DNA of 23,393 nt from assembly GCA_905397405.1 (NCBI GenBank), contig CAJPVJ010000545.1, forward strand, positions 1-23,393, written 5' to 3'. Origin of the DNA: Oppiella nova. Its lineage: Eukaryota; Arthropoda; Arachnida; Sarcoptiformes; Oppiidae. The notes beneath the pieces are model-generated. The model saw only the letters and a program-made list of their open reading frames with translations, searched no databases and was not told the origin of the DNA. The translations under genes were made by a program, and so were the position numbers. Of this stretch, positions 8,540 to 20,462 are shown piece after piece; position 1 is the stretch's first letter; each line of letters starts with the position of its first letter.

Positions 8540-11500
8540 TTAAATCTTAGAATATTCTGTATTCCGTACTAAACGAGTGGTAAGTTCTGCCAATTGTTTC
8601 AAGTCATCGATATTTACATTCAGAATATTCTCGTTTTGACTAAAATAGTAGCTATCGTTTACTTTCGACAGCTTATATAATACTAGAAAATGCATTAAAA
8701 GTACGAAAATACTCAACACTAAAATGATCCGTAAATATAATGACTCTCGTGTCGTGAAATTCATGAACATTTTGATTAGTTTTGGTATGAAATGTGAGTT
8801 ATTATTGCTATTATTGTTATTATTATCGTAAATATCACCGCCGAAGGCGTCTAAATGGTTGAGTTGTTCCTCGAGATCCGATTCCGGACACGTCAGGAAT
8901 GATGAGATCGATTCACGTCTAGATTACAGGGGAAAGGGGTGTCATTATCAGTAAGGTTTGAAAATTATACCAAACTATGAAATAATTATCGAGACAACAG
9001 TTACTGTATATAATATTATACTTGTGTACTAATTATGAGATAACTTGCAATCTATTGACTGAATCTGAGATTATTATGAAATGTTGTCGTAAGGGATTAA
9101 ATGGGGTTTAGTATGCGATATATACTTCTTATGTCTAAGTCGATGGGTATGGGATGTATCGTTGAAAACCTCGTCGTCCAACTCCTCTTCCACTATATTC
9201 ATGTTGTTTCTGGTGATTACACTTAACTCCTCGTCCTTTTTCAAAATCAATACAAATATATCAAACATTAATTTGTGTTAATATGTGAAGTAATCTAGAT
9301 TGAATAATATTTTTTCAACTTATGTATTGTAGTAAATATGTGAGTTCCCTAATAATGAACATTAAATAATATTTACAGCAAAATCAATTAAATGTAATTA
9401 TTAGTAAATATTTGTTTAATTTATAAAAGTATTAGATTCTTGAAGCAATAAAAACTAAAAACTTTTTCAATAAGTGTTTGGAAAATACCAAATAAATGTT
9501 TATATAGTATATCACTGTTTACTATAACTCGGGCGAAGATTAAGAAAACTAGAAAAATAAAACTTATTATAAAACATAGCAAATAATTACATCTTCCTCG
9601 GAATCGGAGGGAACGCCTAAATAGTTGCCGTAATTATAGTGAATGAGTTGCCACACCTCGGACACCGACATCTTCTGGCCGATCATCACGTCCTGCCATA
9701 AGCGGTAGATCCGTTTGAACGCCTTATCCCTGGCCACGAACGACGTGAATATATATTTGGCGCCCGTAGTCGTGATAATCTGTATGGCGTTGGGAATGAC
9801 CCGAATGGTGTTGGCTTTGGTGATGGCCTGGATGTCCGTGAACTTGATGGACACCACTGTCTCCCAGCCGAAGATGTTGGCGTGAAATGAGATGTAGTTA
9901 ATGGACAGATAGAGTCGGCCCTGGATTAGGATCTCCTTCTGGAGAGCGCACGAGAAGTCGGCGATCAGTCGCTCATTGATTGGCACGGATTTGGCGAACA
10001 GTTTGCGGAACTCCACTAATCGGGTCTTATAGGAGGGCAGCAGTAGTTGCGACCACGAAATGGACCGGTTTTTCGGTTTCTTCTCATTTTTGGCTAGAGT
10101 TAGAAAATTCAACATTTGTTTCAAACTTTTCATAAAAGGTTTTCTCAATTCGAGAATAGGACTGAATTTATATTCAAGCAAAAAGTCGTTTAACTATTTA
10201 ATGTTTAGTATGAAATGGGTTTTGGGTTTTGTTTAGCTATAAAAGTAATAAAACTTTTCATATAACAGATAAAATAAAACTGAGTTTATAGGGGATTTCT
10301 AGTTAAAGGTTAATTAAATTGAAAACTTATATAACATGAGAGCAAATGTGACAAAAGGGTAGCTATTATATGCTATTTCAATGCCATTCTCATACGACTG
10401 GTTATAATACTCGTACGATTGTTATGAAGTGGTTATTGAGTGCTATAATTAATAATCTTTAGCGATAAAAGCTGCTTATTTTCCGTGTACTCCATGAACT
10501 TTTTAATATCGAGGATATGAATAGAGACAAACACTGTTTTTGTAAAATTTAGTACACTATGCATATGCATACCAGTGCCAGGGTATTTCATAAGCCCATA
10601 TACATAGAGAGACTATGCAAATGTCAAAAGTCTTATCTAAGAGACTAATACACACTCACAGTATTCATGACTCTCATTATAATCTCACTTTTTTAATATA
10701 ACGGTACAGTTATCAATGGGTTACTAATGAATAGTTTAACAAAATATATATATTCATGAAGTATTTTATCGGCAATTTCTCTATGTTATAAAACTAAATA
10801 TGTATTTTGTTATACAGTTTATTTAGTAATATATCATTATAAATGTTTTTGCTAAAAAATATTTATAAACTATTGATTAAGTTTTTTGGCAAATGTTTTA
10901 ATGTATATTAGTTATCAATTGGTAGATGTATTGATAGAGTTTATAAAACAGTAAATAAATTAGTTTTCACTTTCAATTAATCACTTTAGTGTCGGAAATA
11001 TATCATTTCCATTGAAGTCATACATCAAAATCTATTTCATTGAAAAGGAAATACATTTTTAGGGGACGAGTAGTCAATAGGAACAGTACGTACGCCAGCT
11101 ATTTATTGACACGATTTTTCAATATTTCTATTTTAAGGTTATTTTATGAAATATAGTTATATTAAAAATCATTTTAAATTATTTAAATATATCTAGCACA
11201 ATAAATATACGAAATATACGAAATATATAAACCTATTGACAATAATATATTATACATATATTGCTTATACTGTATTGTATATTAAGTGCTAGAGTTGATA
11301 CAAGGTAATTAACTGAATTATTGACACAATTAGCAAATTGCCGTATAATTAAATAGTGCTAAATTAATATAGCAAATTACCATTATAATTAATTATGAGT
11401 ACAAAGTAGTTATTATTTTTCTACACATACTAGTGGTATGATAAAGCATAAGAATTGGTTTCATATTTAATTAGTTAAACAAAAATTAAAAACAATAAAT

Positions 11501-11568
11501 AATTTACGTTTATCGGTATGATGTGAGCCATTGTACTGCAGACCATTAGTTAGCGCTTGAGTTTTCAT
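8540..11568 (-). CDS. GRAM-domain membrane protein, GRAMD2/Aster-like, four exons
   Basis: Model in coding order: 11568-11508 (predicted), 10093-9591, 9235-9126, 8918-8540. Phases fit throughout; total 1053 bases, 350 aa. Exon 2 holds a GRAM domain (about 46-150) with the family sequences ERLIADFSCALQKEIL, GRLYLS, NIFGWET, IPNAIQI, FTSF.ARD and RLWQ. These match animal GRAMD1/GRAMD2 proteins, which bind plasma-membrane lipids at ER contacts. Residues 180-225 are acidic (DSEED, VEEELDDE), then a Cys-Pro region and an Asn run (256-265). A single membrane helix at 286-306 would anchor the protein in the ER, with a short tail after it. There is no room for the sterol-transfer VASt domain of GRAMD1/Aster, so the layout and length (human GRAMD2A is about 354 aa) point to GRAMD2. 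The 5' end is the weak part. Exon 1 (MKTQALTNGLQYNGSHHTDK) is chosen for its ATG, its GTAAAT donor and matching phase. An alternative start is the in-frame ATG at 10133, which reads through intron-like sequence. Confidence 0.8.
11508..11568 (-). other. Predicted first coding exon of the GRAM gene
   Basis: On the minus strand an ATG at 11568 opens 20 codons plus one base before a C|GTAAAT donor. The acceptor of the GRAM exon (CTCTAG, exon from 10093) needs exactly one preceding base, so the phases match and the junction codon becomes CCC (Pro). The block is GC-richer than its surroundings. The intron would be 1.4 kb. Confidence 0.5.
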
Positions 11569-14475
11569 TAGATATGTAATAATATCCGAAACAATGCATT
11601 CATAAACACATGAGATTTACACGAAAAAATGTTTGTAATACAAAACTTTGACACACAAACCAATTACCAATTACACTGAATTTCTGTATTAATGACAATC
11701 AATGTGGAGTCAAATTATTCAAACGCACGGAATCACAGTTACCTATCGTTACACATACTAAGCTTATGGAAATGGTAGTTTTTGTTACAAAATACCATAA
11801 AATTATTATTATTGTTGTATTCACACTGGTTATTATCTTAACAGATGTGTGTTTAGTAGTAGTGGTTATTAAAAGTGTTTTAGTGCAGTATATACCATAA
11901 GATATACTTATGGCAACAGATATATGGAAAGCACTCTTGAGATGTGATTTAATCAAAAACTTAATGAATTGCGATAAACGAGTAATATTTTTCACATCAA
12001 AAGTTCATGAAGTACTGTGTTTTGTCAATATTGTATACATAGTGTACAATACTCGCTATAGTGTACAAAAATTGTGTGTTTACTAAATATTTACTTTAAT
12101 GGATAACAGATAGAAATAATTTTTCAAAATTGTATAGTATACAATGTATACTAATATATTTTTAGATTTAGATTAAATAAAAATATATAATATAATAAAT
12201 TTTTTGATAACTCTACTAAAAACACAATATATTTCACACACAATATTCGCACGATTTGACTGACAAATGATATTTAGGTTTGAAAAAATTATAACTATTA
12301 ATATATTTTTAATGTTAACATTGAAAAAAAATGCAATTACTATTCAAATAAATTGCTATGAAAATAGTTGACACAACTTTTTTAAAACGTCATATAAAAT
12401 AGTAGTTTTAATTTTAAAACTTTTGAAAACTCACGTCAACCGCGAAAAATATACAGCATATGTTTCACAAAATTAACCCTGAAGCTGTTTTTAACAAATT
12501 TATTTTAATACGTACACTACGTATTCAATCTACCGGTGCAAACACATTACTGGACCGTAAGAAAAGGTACACAAAAACAGTTATACCGGTAAATGGAAAG
12601 GCATTCATAAGGCAAAGGCTATTGAACTTCTCTCTCAGATATAAAACGCGATTTTTATCTCCTGTTGATTCCCACTATAATACAGTTTATTTGTGGTATT
12701 AGATACACGGGAAAACTATATACAGTTTAATATTTATGTCTATTGTTGAATTACTAAACATATAATATGTAGTATATATAAAATTAATTGTGCCAAAATA
12801 ACATGGTAGGAGAATATTAGATTGTATTTCCATGTTATTAATATATTGTAGTCAATTGTTTTACAAGTTACATAAATAATAAAACTTTATATACAGTACT
12901 TTATGTACATTAGAATAAAAGTAATTGAATTGAAAAGTATGTCTATTCTTAAAGTGAATAATTTTAATATATTTGGTTTTCATTTCATTTGTTTGCAAAT
13001 GTTTTGTAATAAATTATTAGCAATACAGTACATTAATTTTAGGGTATTTAAAAAAAGTCGTAGAAATAGTTTCTGTTTATTAAAACATTGAAAATGCCTT
13101 AAATTATAATTCATAAGAGACACAAGTTTTACTTTTTATAATTTACCAGAATAAATATAATTTAATAAAATAATAATCAAAAATTTATTAATAATAATAA
13201 AGTCTACAAAGAAAGCCATCAATTATTTACAATTGAAACAAATTTCAATAACTTTTACATAAGTATTATATTTTTAGATATTTCAATGATAATCTGCAAC
13301 TATTATATAACTAATGGATTGCAAGTAAAACAAAAATACACTAGATATTTATACGGTATAACATTATTACAATAGTCTACAAGAAATACAAATACAATTA
13401 GTAATGCAATAAATATTTTAGCACATGAAGTGCTTAAAAATATATTACTTCATAAAAAAGTCCAGGGGTATCAAGTTATTAAATGTCTAAAACAAGTGAC
13501 ACTTTAATATCGAGATAATTAGGAGTCGATGAGTACTTTTATGAATTGATAAAAACACCACAAATAGTTTAATGGATAAGACATAAAGTCATTTCATATG
13601 AAATACAATACAATATTGTCACATTCATTATCAATAGATTTATATATATTTAAGTGGTTTTCAAAAAACTTACGATCGTTTTCAAGGATATAATATTCCA
13701 TAGGTTTTAATGAATGGCTAATCAATTAATTTTTTAATTAAATGTATAATTATATACTATTTATACTTGGTGTGCACAATATATCTAAAAAGCTGTCTAT
13801 AAATTTAAATGGCAGAGACTAATATGATTAGCACATAAAGTAGACTTCATATGTGTTTTAGTCGATGAATTGAATTATTATTGAAATATACATTTATATT
13901 TGAAAATGTTATCAAAATTTAATGTACAGGGTTAGAGTCCAGGGTTCAATGTAAATATACTATTAATGCGTTATAATGTTTTTCCAAATAATTTTTACTG
14001 GAAAAATAGATATTAAATGAATAACAAGTTATATAACTTATATAAACTAAGCTAGTATAAACATCTAAACATGCACACTTACTTGACATCCAATGTGTTT
14101 GCATAGCATTTGCATACAAAACCCAGTGTTTTGAGCACTAAATCCTAATTCACGCACAATATGTTTGCAACGAAATCATGATTTATATCGTATTAAACAC
14201 AATGAGTAAAACACAATACAATCGCAACATTTTATGCCATATTTTTTCAATACAGACACACGAACTGTGCTTTCGATTCAATTGAGAGACAGAGAAAAAC
14301 AAGTGAAAGGATTTGTTGAGGAAATGCTTTTTCCAACGAAATACTAGACTCCCTGTGAAATGTAAAACTGGTATAACATTGGATATATTGTGTCGTGAAT
14401 TGAATAGTATTTTTTAAAACTAGAATTTCTCGATAGAAAAACCTGTTGTTTCGCAATTAATTTCTATACAACAAG

Positions 14476-14499
14476 TCTCTCTCTCTCTCTCTCTCTCTC
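14476..14499. repeat. (TC)12 microsatellite
   Basis: Uninterrupted TC dinucleotides, 24 bases. Confidence 0.95.
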
Positions 14500-14952
14500 A
14501 TGCGTTTAGCAAAAGCCTTGGATACATCCCTTTAACCATTGATGGTATAGTTTGTCAATAGTGTACAAAAAATTAATTGTTTATTACACATTGTTATAAT
14601 CAATGTACAGTATGTTATATTTTAAAATTTTTTATTATACAACCAAATCTGACTATATATTGTATCATACATGGATGTCAAACATACAATAACCTCAGAG
14701 TTAATTGTATATTAATTATTGTAATCGTAAACCAGTTTACGTCATAAATATTATACAAATCATACATGTGCCTTATTATTTTGTCATATTTCTATTGAAT
14801 ACTTGTAATTAAACTTATTTTATATTAGATTTATGATTTACAATATAAATTTTGTATAAGCAAATTAAATATCTGTATTTTAGATCTTTAAACATGTTAT
14901 TTTAATATTCAGATAAACCTTATATACAGTACTAGAATACATACAGTAAGTA

Positions 14953-14974
14953 ATAATAATAATAATAATAATAT
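14953..14974. repeat. (TAA)7 trinucleotide microsatellite
   Basis: About seven perfect TAA units in intergenic DNA upstream of the UBX gene. Confidence 0.9.
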
Positions 14975-15810
14975 TCACAAAACTTATAAAAAATACTAAT
15001 TTTGTAACTTTTTTCATATACGGTATTACAAAATTATCAAAATTAATTAAAGACCTTAGCAATGACCATGGACATACTTTCATTTATAAAATGTCATTTC
15101 TATCAATAATATTCATGTACTCCATTAACCTAGCCCATTTCATTTAAAGCAAATCTATGCCTTCATCATCAAACATTAAATGTTCTTGAAGTTTAAGCCC
15201 CGATTAACCTTGCTTACTATTCATCAATCAGCACTTGCCAATGTTTAATTATTTAAATAAAATTAACTTATGGAAAATTTTACAGTTAATCCTCGATGCC
15301 ATTCATGTAGTCTAGGTGAATTATATAATCAAATATACTATTTATTTTATTTAAAAATAGTTTTTATAACTTTTTATAAGATTTATATTAAGCGCTACTC
15401 AATGTGCACGGACTTGAGATAACATAATAGTAATAATAGCCAGTTAACTGCATTTGTAAATTATATTATAATCAATGCTTATACCAAATGTCAGTTATAA
15501 TGTTTTATCATTTGTTTATTCACGTTTAAAACACACGTAAAAATAGCGGCATTTTATAAAACCACTTAACTTCCACTGCCAGCACCCATTATAATGAACG
15601 CATACACTGTAAGTCAGTTACCGTGTTTTAGCGCAAACTGATGTGTCATTTGTAGTGCAGTCACACGTGATTTAAGTGCAAAATAAAAACAATTCATTGC
15701 ATTATCGCTGAGTTTGCCATCGGATTCACCACAAGAAGTCTGTCGCCATAAGACACGCCACCGCTCAACACATCCCCAGTGACACCACTCGCAGACATCG
15801 GCGACAGACA

Positions 15811-17100
15811 ATGGCATCGCATAGCGTCTTAACCGAGATGTTGATGGAAATGGGTTTCGACGACAAGAAAATGTATGTATTATCTCACGGCTGACCACCG
15901 ATTGTCTCGCGTTACCACTCACTCACGAGTTGACTCATGACTCACACCACGCGTATAGCGTCAAGACGTTGAAGAGATTGGGCGATAAGGCGACCATCGA
16001 GTCAGCCATCGAGGCGTTAGAGTTGAGCCAAAACAGCGATGACCTGAGCGATGGTGAAGACAATGCCGGCGCCGCCGATGACAAGCCAAAGGGTGATGAC
16101 AACGGCGCCGCCACTGACTCGCAAACGGGTGATCCCATTGAGACCGAGAAGGAGAGGGAACTGAAGCGACAATTATATGAAGAGAAGATCAAACAGAGGC
16201 GTATAGAACGGGAAGGTATGCAGTGTTGTCCCAAACACGACATGATATCGGATCCATTTGTGGTGATGATAGGCACCACGCGTTCACACGGCGGACACCA
16301 AGTGTTTGGCGTGCGATTTGCGCCCCAATAACAGGTCTATTGTCACCACAATTGTGTTCATATAATCGTTGAGACAATAATGCATTTGTGTCTCAACTCT
16401 TGGTATAACTCACACACACACGACACCATTGGATCCATTTGTGGTGATAATAGACTTGCGTTTAGACACAAACTCTTGATTTATTTCAACTTAATTACGA
16501 GTCTATTAGCACCGCATCTGTTGACACTAATCGATGGCATGCTATGTGTCCACAACTCACGAGTCTTAATGTCTTTTCACATCTGCAGAGAAGGAGAAGG
16601 AGGAGGAACTGAAGCGAGAGATCAAACGCCGCGAAGAGGGGAAAGGGATGGGAAAGATGAAGGAAGAGTTGGAACAAATGCAACGCATGAAAGTCGCTGA
16701 AGACATGCGCCGGGAGAAGGCGTCCGACAAAGCGGCCAAAGACGCCATTCTTCGCCAGATTGCGGCAGATCGCGAGGAACACCGGCGCCGCAACTCCGGA
16801 CAGTCGGCACCGGCAGCCGTCACCCCTACGTCAATACCGGCGCCCGTGTCGGTGACTACCGCTGACGGCAAGTGCCGGCTGGCCATCCGTTTGCTCGACG
16901 GCCGACAACTGGTCAACGAGTTTGACAGCAGGGAGTCGTTGTCGGCGGTGAGGGTGTATGTGATCACCCAGTGCTCAGTGGACGGCGACATCTCGTTCGT
17001 GATGCCACCCCTCCCGGCCTTCTCCGAGGAGGACATGCAGAAGCCGCTCAACGTGTTAGGCCTGTGCCCGTCGGCCAGGGTTCACGTTATTAAACGTTAA
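15811..17100 (+). CDS. UBXN1: UBXN1/SAKS1-like UBA-UBX protein, three exons
   Basis: Exons 15811-15872, 15959-16215 and 16589-17100; introns are GT..AG (phase 2 and phase 1) and the joined frame gives 276 aa (human UBXN1 is 297). The start has a strong context (ACAATGG). Residues 4-42 form a UBA domain with the ubiquitin-contacting MGF motif (MEMGFDDKK), split by intron 1. An acidic, Asp/Gly-rich linker follows. Residues about 80-175 are a long Lys/Glu/Arg-rich coiled coil (ERELKRQLYEEKIKQRR; REEGKGMGKMKEELEQ), as in SAKS1. Residues 202-276 are a UBX domain: CRLAIRLLDGRQL, AVRVYV, AFSEEDMQKPL, LGLCPSARV. Family members bind ubiquitinated clients through UBA and the p97/VCP ATPase through UBX, and act in cytosolic and ER-linked degradation. 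The loop that normally carries Phe-Pro-Arg reads Pro-Pro-Leu (246-248) here, so p97 binding may be weakened. The product call is firm; the symbol is by orthology inferred from domain order. Confidence 0.9.
16250..16560 (+). repeat. Imperfect direct duplication in UBX gene intron 2
   Basis: The sequence GGATCCATTTGTGGTGATRATAG occurs at 16250 and again at 16431. A second block, GTCTATT.(G)CACC, occurs at 16335 and 16501 in the same order. The unit is thus about 165-180 bases and diverged. It fills most of the 373-base intron 2 (16216-16588), starting close to the donor site. Confidence 0.6.
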
Positions 17101-18306
17101 CGAGAGTTGCGATTTTAGGCTACCATTCCCCTCCTCTCTGTTTTGATACCCTTTCCCTCCCTATCTCTCTACTGTTGTTGAAAATTGTGTCCCATTTTCA
17201 TCGTATGCTTTCATATGTTTTTTATTTGTATTACCCTTTGGCCACAGAGTCCTCACATTTTTGTCACTTTTAATTGAAATTAATTGAATTCTTTGTGTAA
17301 TTAATTATTAATTTTTATAATTACAATAATTATTATTATATGAATTAAATCCGTGTTTTAATAGTGCACTGTTTTTTGTAGCGATTATATTGATATAATT
17401 TTGTATTTTATATAATTTCTAACGAAACAAATTTTTTCGAAACGAGTTTTTAATATAAATGAATAATTATTTAAACCATATTTGTTTAATAAAATTTGAT
17501 TACAATTGACGCTAAGCTCTGTAATTGTGTGAATCGGAGGGGGGACTGGATTACTGGATTTAAGCTTAAAGGGTTAAAAATTATTTTAATTATCACAGTT
17601 TTATTTTAGGCTTTACCGGTAATTATATTTTCAGAGTTTACAGTGAATTTCAATTAACTTTTAATAGTGTTTACTCATTATTATGAAGTTCTGGCGTATG
17701 TTCTGTGTTTATCATTATAGGAATGGTATGGTTTTGTACAATAATTAGTAATTATTACCGGTAATTATATTTTATTTCGTAGATGTTTTTGTTAATGATG
17801 TTATTTACAAATAGCGAGTGTTTATTAAAATTATATTGATCTATTTTAATTTTAGTTCCATGGTATTAGAATGATAATAATTATACTGACTATTTTTAAT
17901 AGTTCGGTATATCACATAATAAGTATAATCTAACATGGCCCTCTTGATTCAATTCATTTGTAAACCATAAGTAATAATTCAAATATGACTTCAATTTAAA
18001 TATTTGTGTTAAACAAAAAAATTACAACAATTATATAAGATAAGGTTCTCACTTATATTGGATATTAAAATTAAACACAAAGCATTATCAATAAATTTTT
18101 AAATAATTACTAAATACTCAAGTTAAATACAAAATACAATTTTAATATTTTGGACATAGTATTAAAAGGAATAGAAAAATAATTTATGAGATATACTCTA
18201 AATAAAATTAATAATCTGAAAAATTAATTTCAAACTAATTTACTGTACTTTTATTTTTGATTTAATTACAAACCCATATCACTACGGGACAGGTATGTCG
18301 TGTCCA
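17101..18306. other. Tail-to-tail intergenic region
   Basis: 3' UTR of the UBX gene, then AT-rich DNA. AATAAA at 17488-17493 is the best plus-strand poly(A) signal. TTTATT at 18250-18255 is AATAAA on the minus strand, about 55 bases past the stop of the next gene. A short G-rich run lies near 17537-17544. No gene is supported. Confidence 0.5.
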
Positions 18307-20086
18307 TCACTTATACTGTCGTTGAGACTCATCATAGCTCGGCGGCGGATTAAATGGCATGGGATTTGCGTAATAAGCCGGGTATAGGGGCTGCAGTGGG
18401 GACAGGGCTGACTGTGTCTGGGCGTGTCGTATCACAATCGTGGGTTCGGGCGTCGATGGGCTGTCGTCGGTGGCGGCACTGGTGGTAGTGGTGGGCCCAC
18501 TCGCCGGAGCCACTATTATGTAGGCAATCTGTGGCGGAACCACTTGTTCTTGTTGCAGGTGTGGGTGTAGTGTCAAATTAGGCGGACCCACGAGCACGTG
18601 ACCGCTGATCACCCGGGTCTTGTTGCACTGGCCACAGTTGCAGCATATGAATAGTAGCAGGGAGAACACCATCGAGAATACCAGTATTGAACCGATTTGT
18701 CTGTTTAACGACAGCCCAATCACGCATGAGATGAACAGAATTGTGAAATATATTCCTACAGAATGTACACAATATTCTTAGTGATAGTCCCGTATAAGTA
18801 GATAATTGCTTATAAAACTGTAAATTATTATTTTCTAAAAATTTATTATAAATTTATGGACTAGATCTAAATGAAATAAAATTATTATTTTAATATTTTA
18901 CGTTTGTAATCTAGCTTGTAAGCTTTTAATTAATGTTTTAAAAATAAATTATGTGCATATATTTAAGTATACCGTATTTGCTTAAACTTTGCTATTTATT
19001 TTATTTAGCCATAAAATATATTTCAATTTATATAAATCTAATGAAATATTTTCTTTAATATAATGTTTTTAACTTTGTATAAAGAAATGGCATATTAATT
19101 AATTATTTATGATAACATGCACTGTAATCGTTGTAATGTAATTAATAATATGATATTTGTTTTGATGAATTAATAATAAAGTATCATAGGTTTTGTTATG
19201 CACTTAATAACCATAATTACTATTAAATTTACATTTTATAACATTTTATTTTGCATGAAATGGTAGTTTTGTTTATGCTTGACTATAAAATTTTATTACA
19301 CTTATAATGTACTTTTTTCTAAGTAAGTCAAAATAAAAATTGAAAAACAAACTAATTTTTGAAATTGATAACGTTTGATAAAAATAAATAAAAATAGTAT
19401 AAACAAAGATTTATTGATTTTTACATAAATATGAATTGAATTCTGTTTTAGTATCTATCAAATAAATTATATTTTATATAGATTTTCATTTTTTTATTTA
19501 AACACTTGTATTCAAATTATTGAAAAATATCAAATACTGTATCAACTATTTGTTTAACAATTGTATTCCTGAATAGAAATTTTAGTTTCAATACTGTATA
19601 AAAACCTAAAGTAACATACCTTGAATAATTCTCTAACAACATATATTCATTTATTAAACAATGATATTTTAAGAATTTGTATTAGATTATTTTTTCATGT
19701 TTTTAAAAGGCACCCATTTAGAAAATTTTAAATAAATACTGGTAATAAAAATATATATTTATAAAAATAATCAAACATAATCCACAAAAATATGTCAATA
19801 GTGCATTGTACAGAATTAATGTAGAAATATTAACTCTACCGGCATATTGTTATAAATTAATATATTAAATACTGTATAAAATTATAATCCATATAAAAAA
19901 TTGAATTGTAATATATTTTAAATTTATGTATAATTTTTAAAATGCAAATAATTATAAATGTAAATAGAATAATAATTAATTAATTATCCACAATATATAA
20001 TACATGTACTTACGTAAAAATATCCTGAACACATATTTGCGTTCATTATTTAAATTACGATTTTGTTGTTGATTTTCATCAAACAT
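18307..20086 (-). CDS. Two-pass membrane protein with PPxY tail, two exons
   Basis: Exon 1 is 20086-20014 and exon 2 is 18755-18307, joined over a 1258-base intron with a near-perfect donor (GTAAGTAC) and a CTGTAG acceptor. Phase 1 matches (C+GA = Arg) and the total of 522 bases gives 173 aa. Residues 1-23 are polar and basic (MFDENQQQ...), probably cytosolic. Two hydrophobic helices at about 24-42 and 45-62 are separated by the tight turn LNRQ, so a membrane hairpin with both ends on the same side is likely. A Cys cluster directly after helix 2 (CCNCGQC, 62-68) suggests palmitoylation or metal binding. The tail (70-173) is rich in Pro, Thr and Ser and ends with NPPPSYDES, which contains a PPxY motif (162-165) of the kind bound by WW domains, such as NEDD4-type ubiquitin ligases. 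I do not recognise a named family. Reading exon 2 alone would miss the first helix and the true ATG. Confidence 0.75.
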
Positions 20087-20430
20087 TGTCCTATAATTAT
20101 TATTAAATAACTACTAATTTAATTAAATACATTGAAATCACATCAATTCACTCATAATATATTAATTAACTATTAAGACAACAAAAATGACACAAATAAA
20201 TAATGAATGAAAAATGTTTATTTAATAAGACAATAACAAAACAAATTCAACTTTTGTGTTAAAAAATATATTTTGTTTTATAAGATAAATATTTCATATG
20301 AATAGCCGAGTTGTATGAATAACAATTAAAATATAAATGTATTAGTGAACTGACATTTCATGTGTACATTATATGCATGTTTACGGCTATAGAATTCCTA
20401 TCAGGCGTTCAAAAAGTCAATACATATGTG

Positions 20431-20459
<29 letters not shown>
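20431..20459. repeat. (CT)14 microsatellite
   Basis: About 29 bases of uninterrupted CT dinucleotides in AT-rich DNA. Confidence 0.95.

Positions 20460-20462
<3 letters not shown>

Larger units (their letters stand above)
11569..15600. other. Gene-poor AT-rich region between divergent genes
   Basis: About 4 kb lying between the 5' ends of the minus-strand GRAM gene and the plus-strand UBX gene, so it should contain both promoters. The open frames inside it (for example 11699-11995 minus and 12460-12702 plus) look like chance frames in AT-rich DNA, with no family resemblance. It holds a TC microsatellite at 14476-14499 and an AAT run at 14953-14974. I see no RNA gene or transposon with recognisable ends. 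Confidence 0.5.

Noticed and set aside
11699-11995. 98-codon minus-strand frame with Thr and Ile runs
   Set aside because: Low-complexity translation of AT-rich DNA with no splice or promoter signals; expected by chance in such a long gene-poor stretch.
12460-12702. 80-codon plus-strand frame
   Set aside because: Slightly less AT-rich and unbroken, but with no recognisable motif, no neighbouring exon and no convincing start; kept out as unsupported.
13942-13951. GGGTTCAATG, similar to a tRNA B box
   Set aside because: No matching A box, cloverleaf or T-rich terminator at the right spacing.
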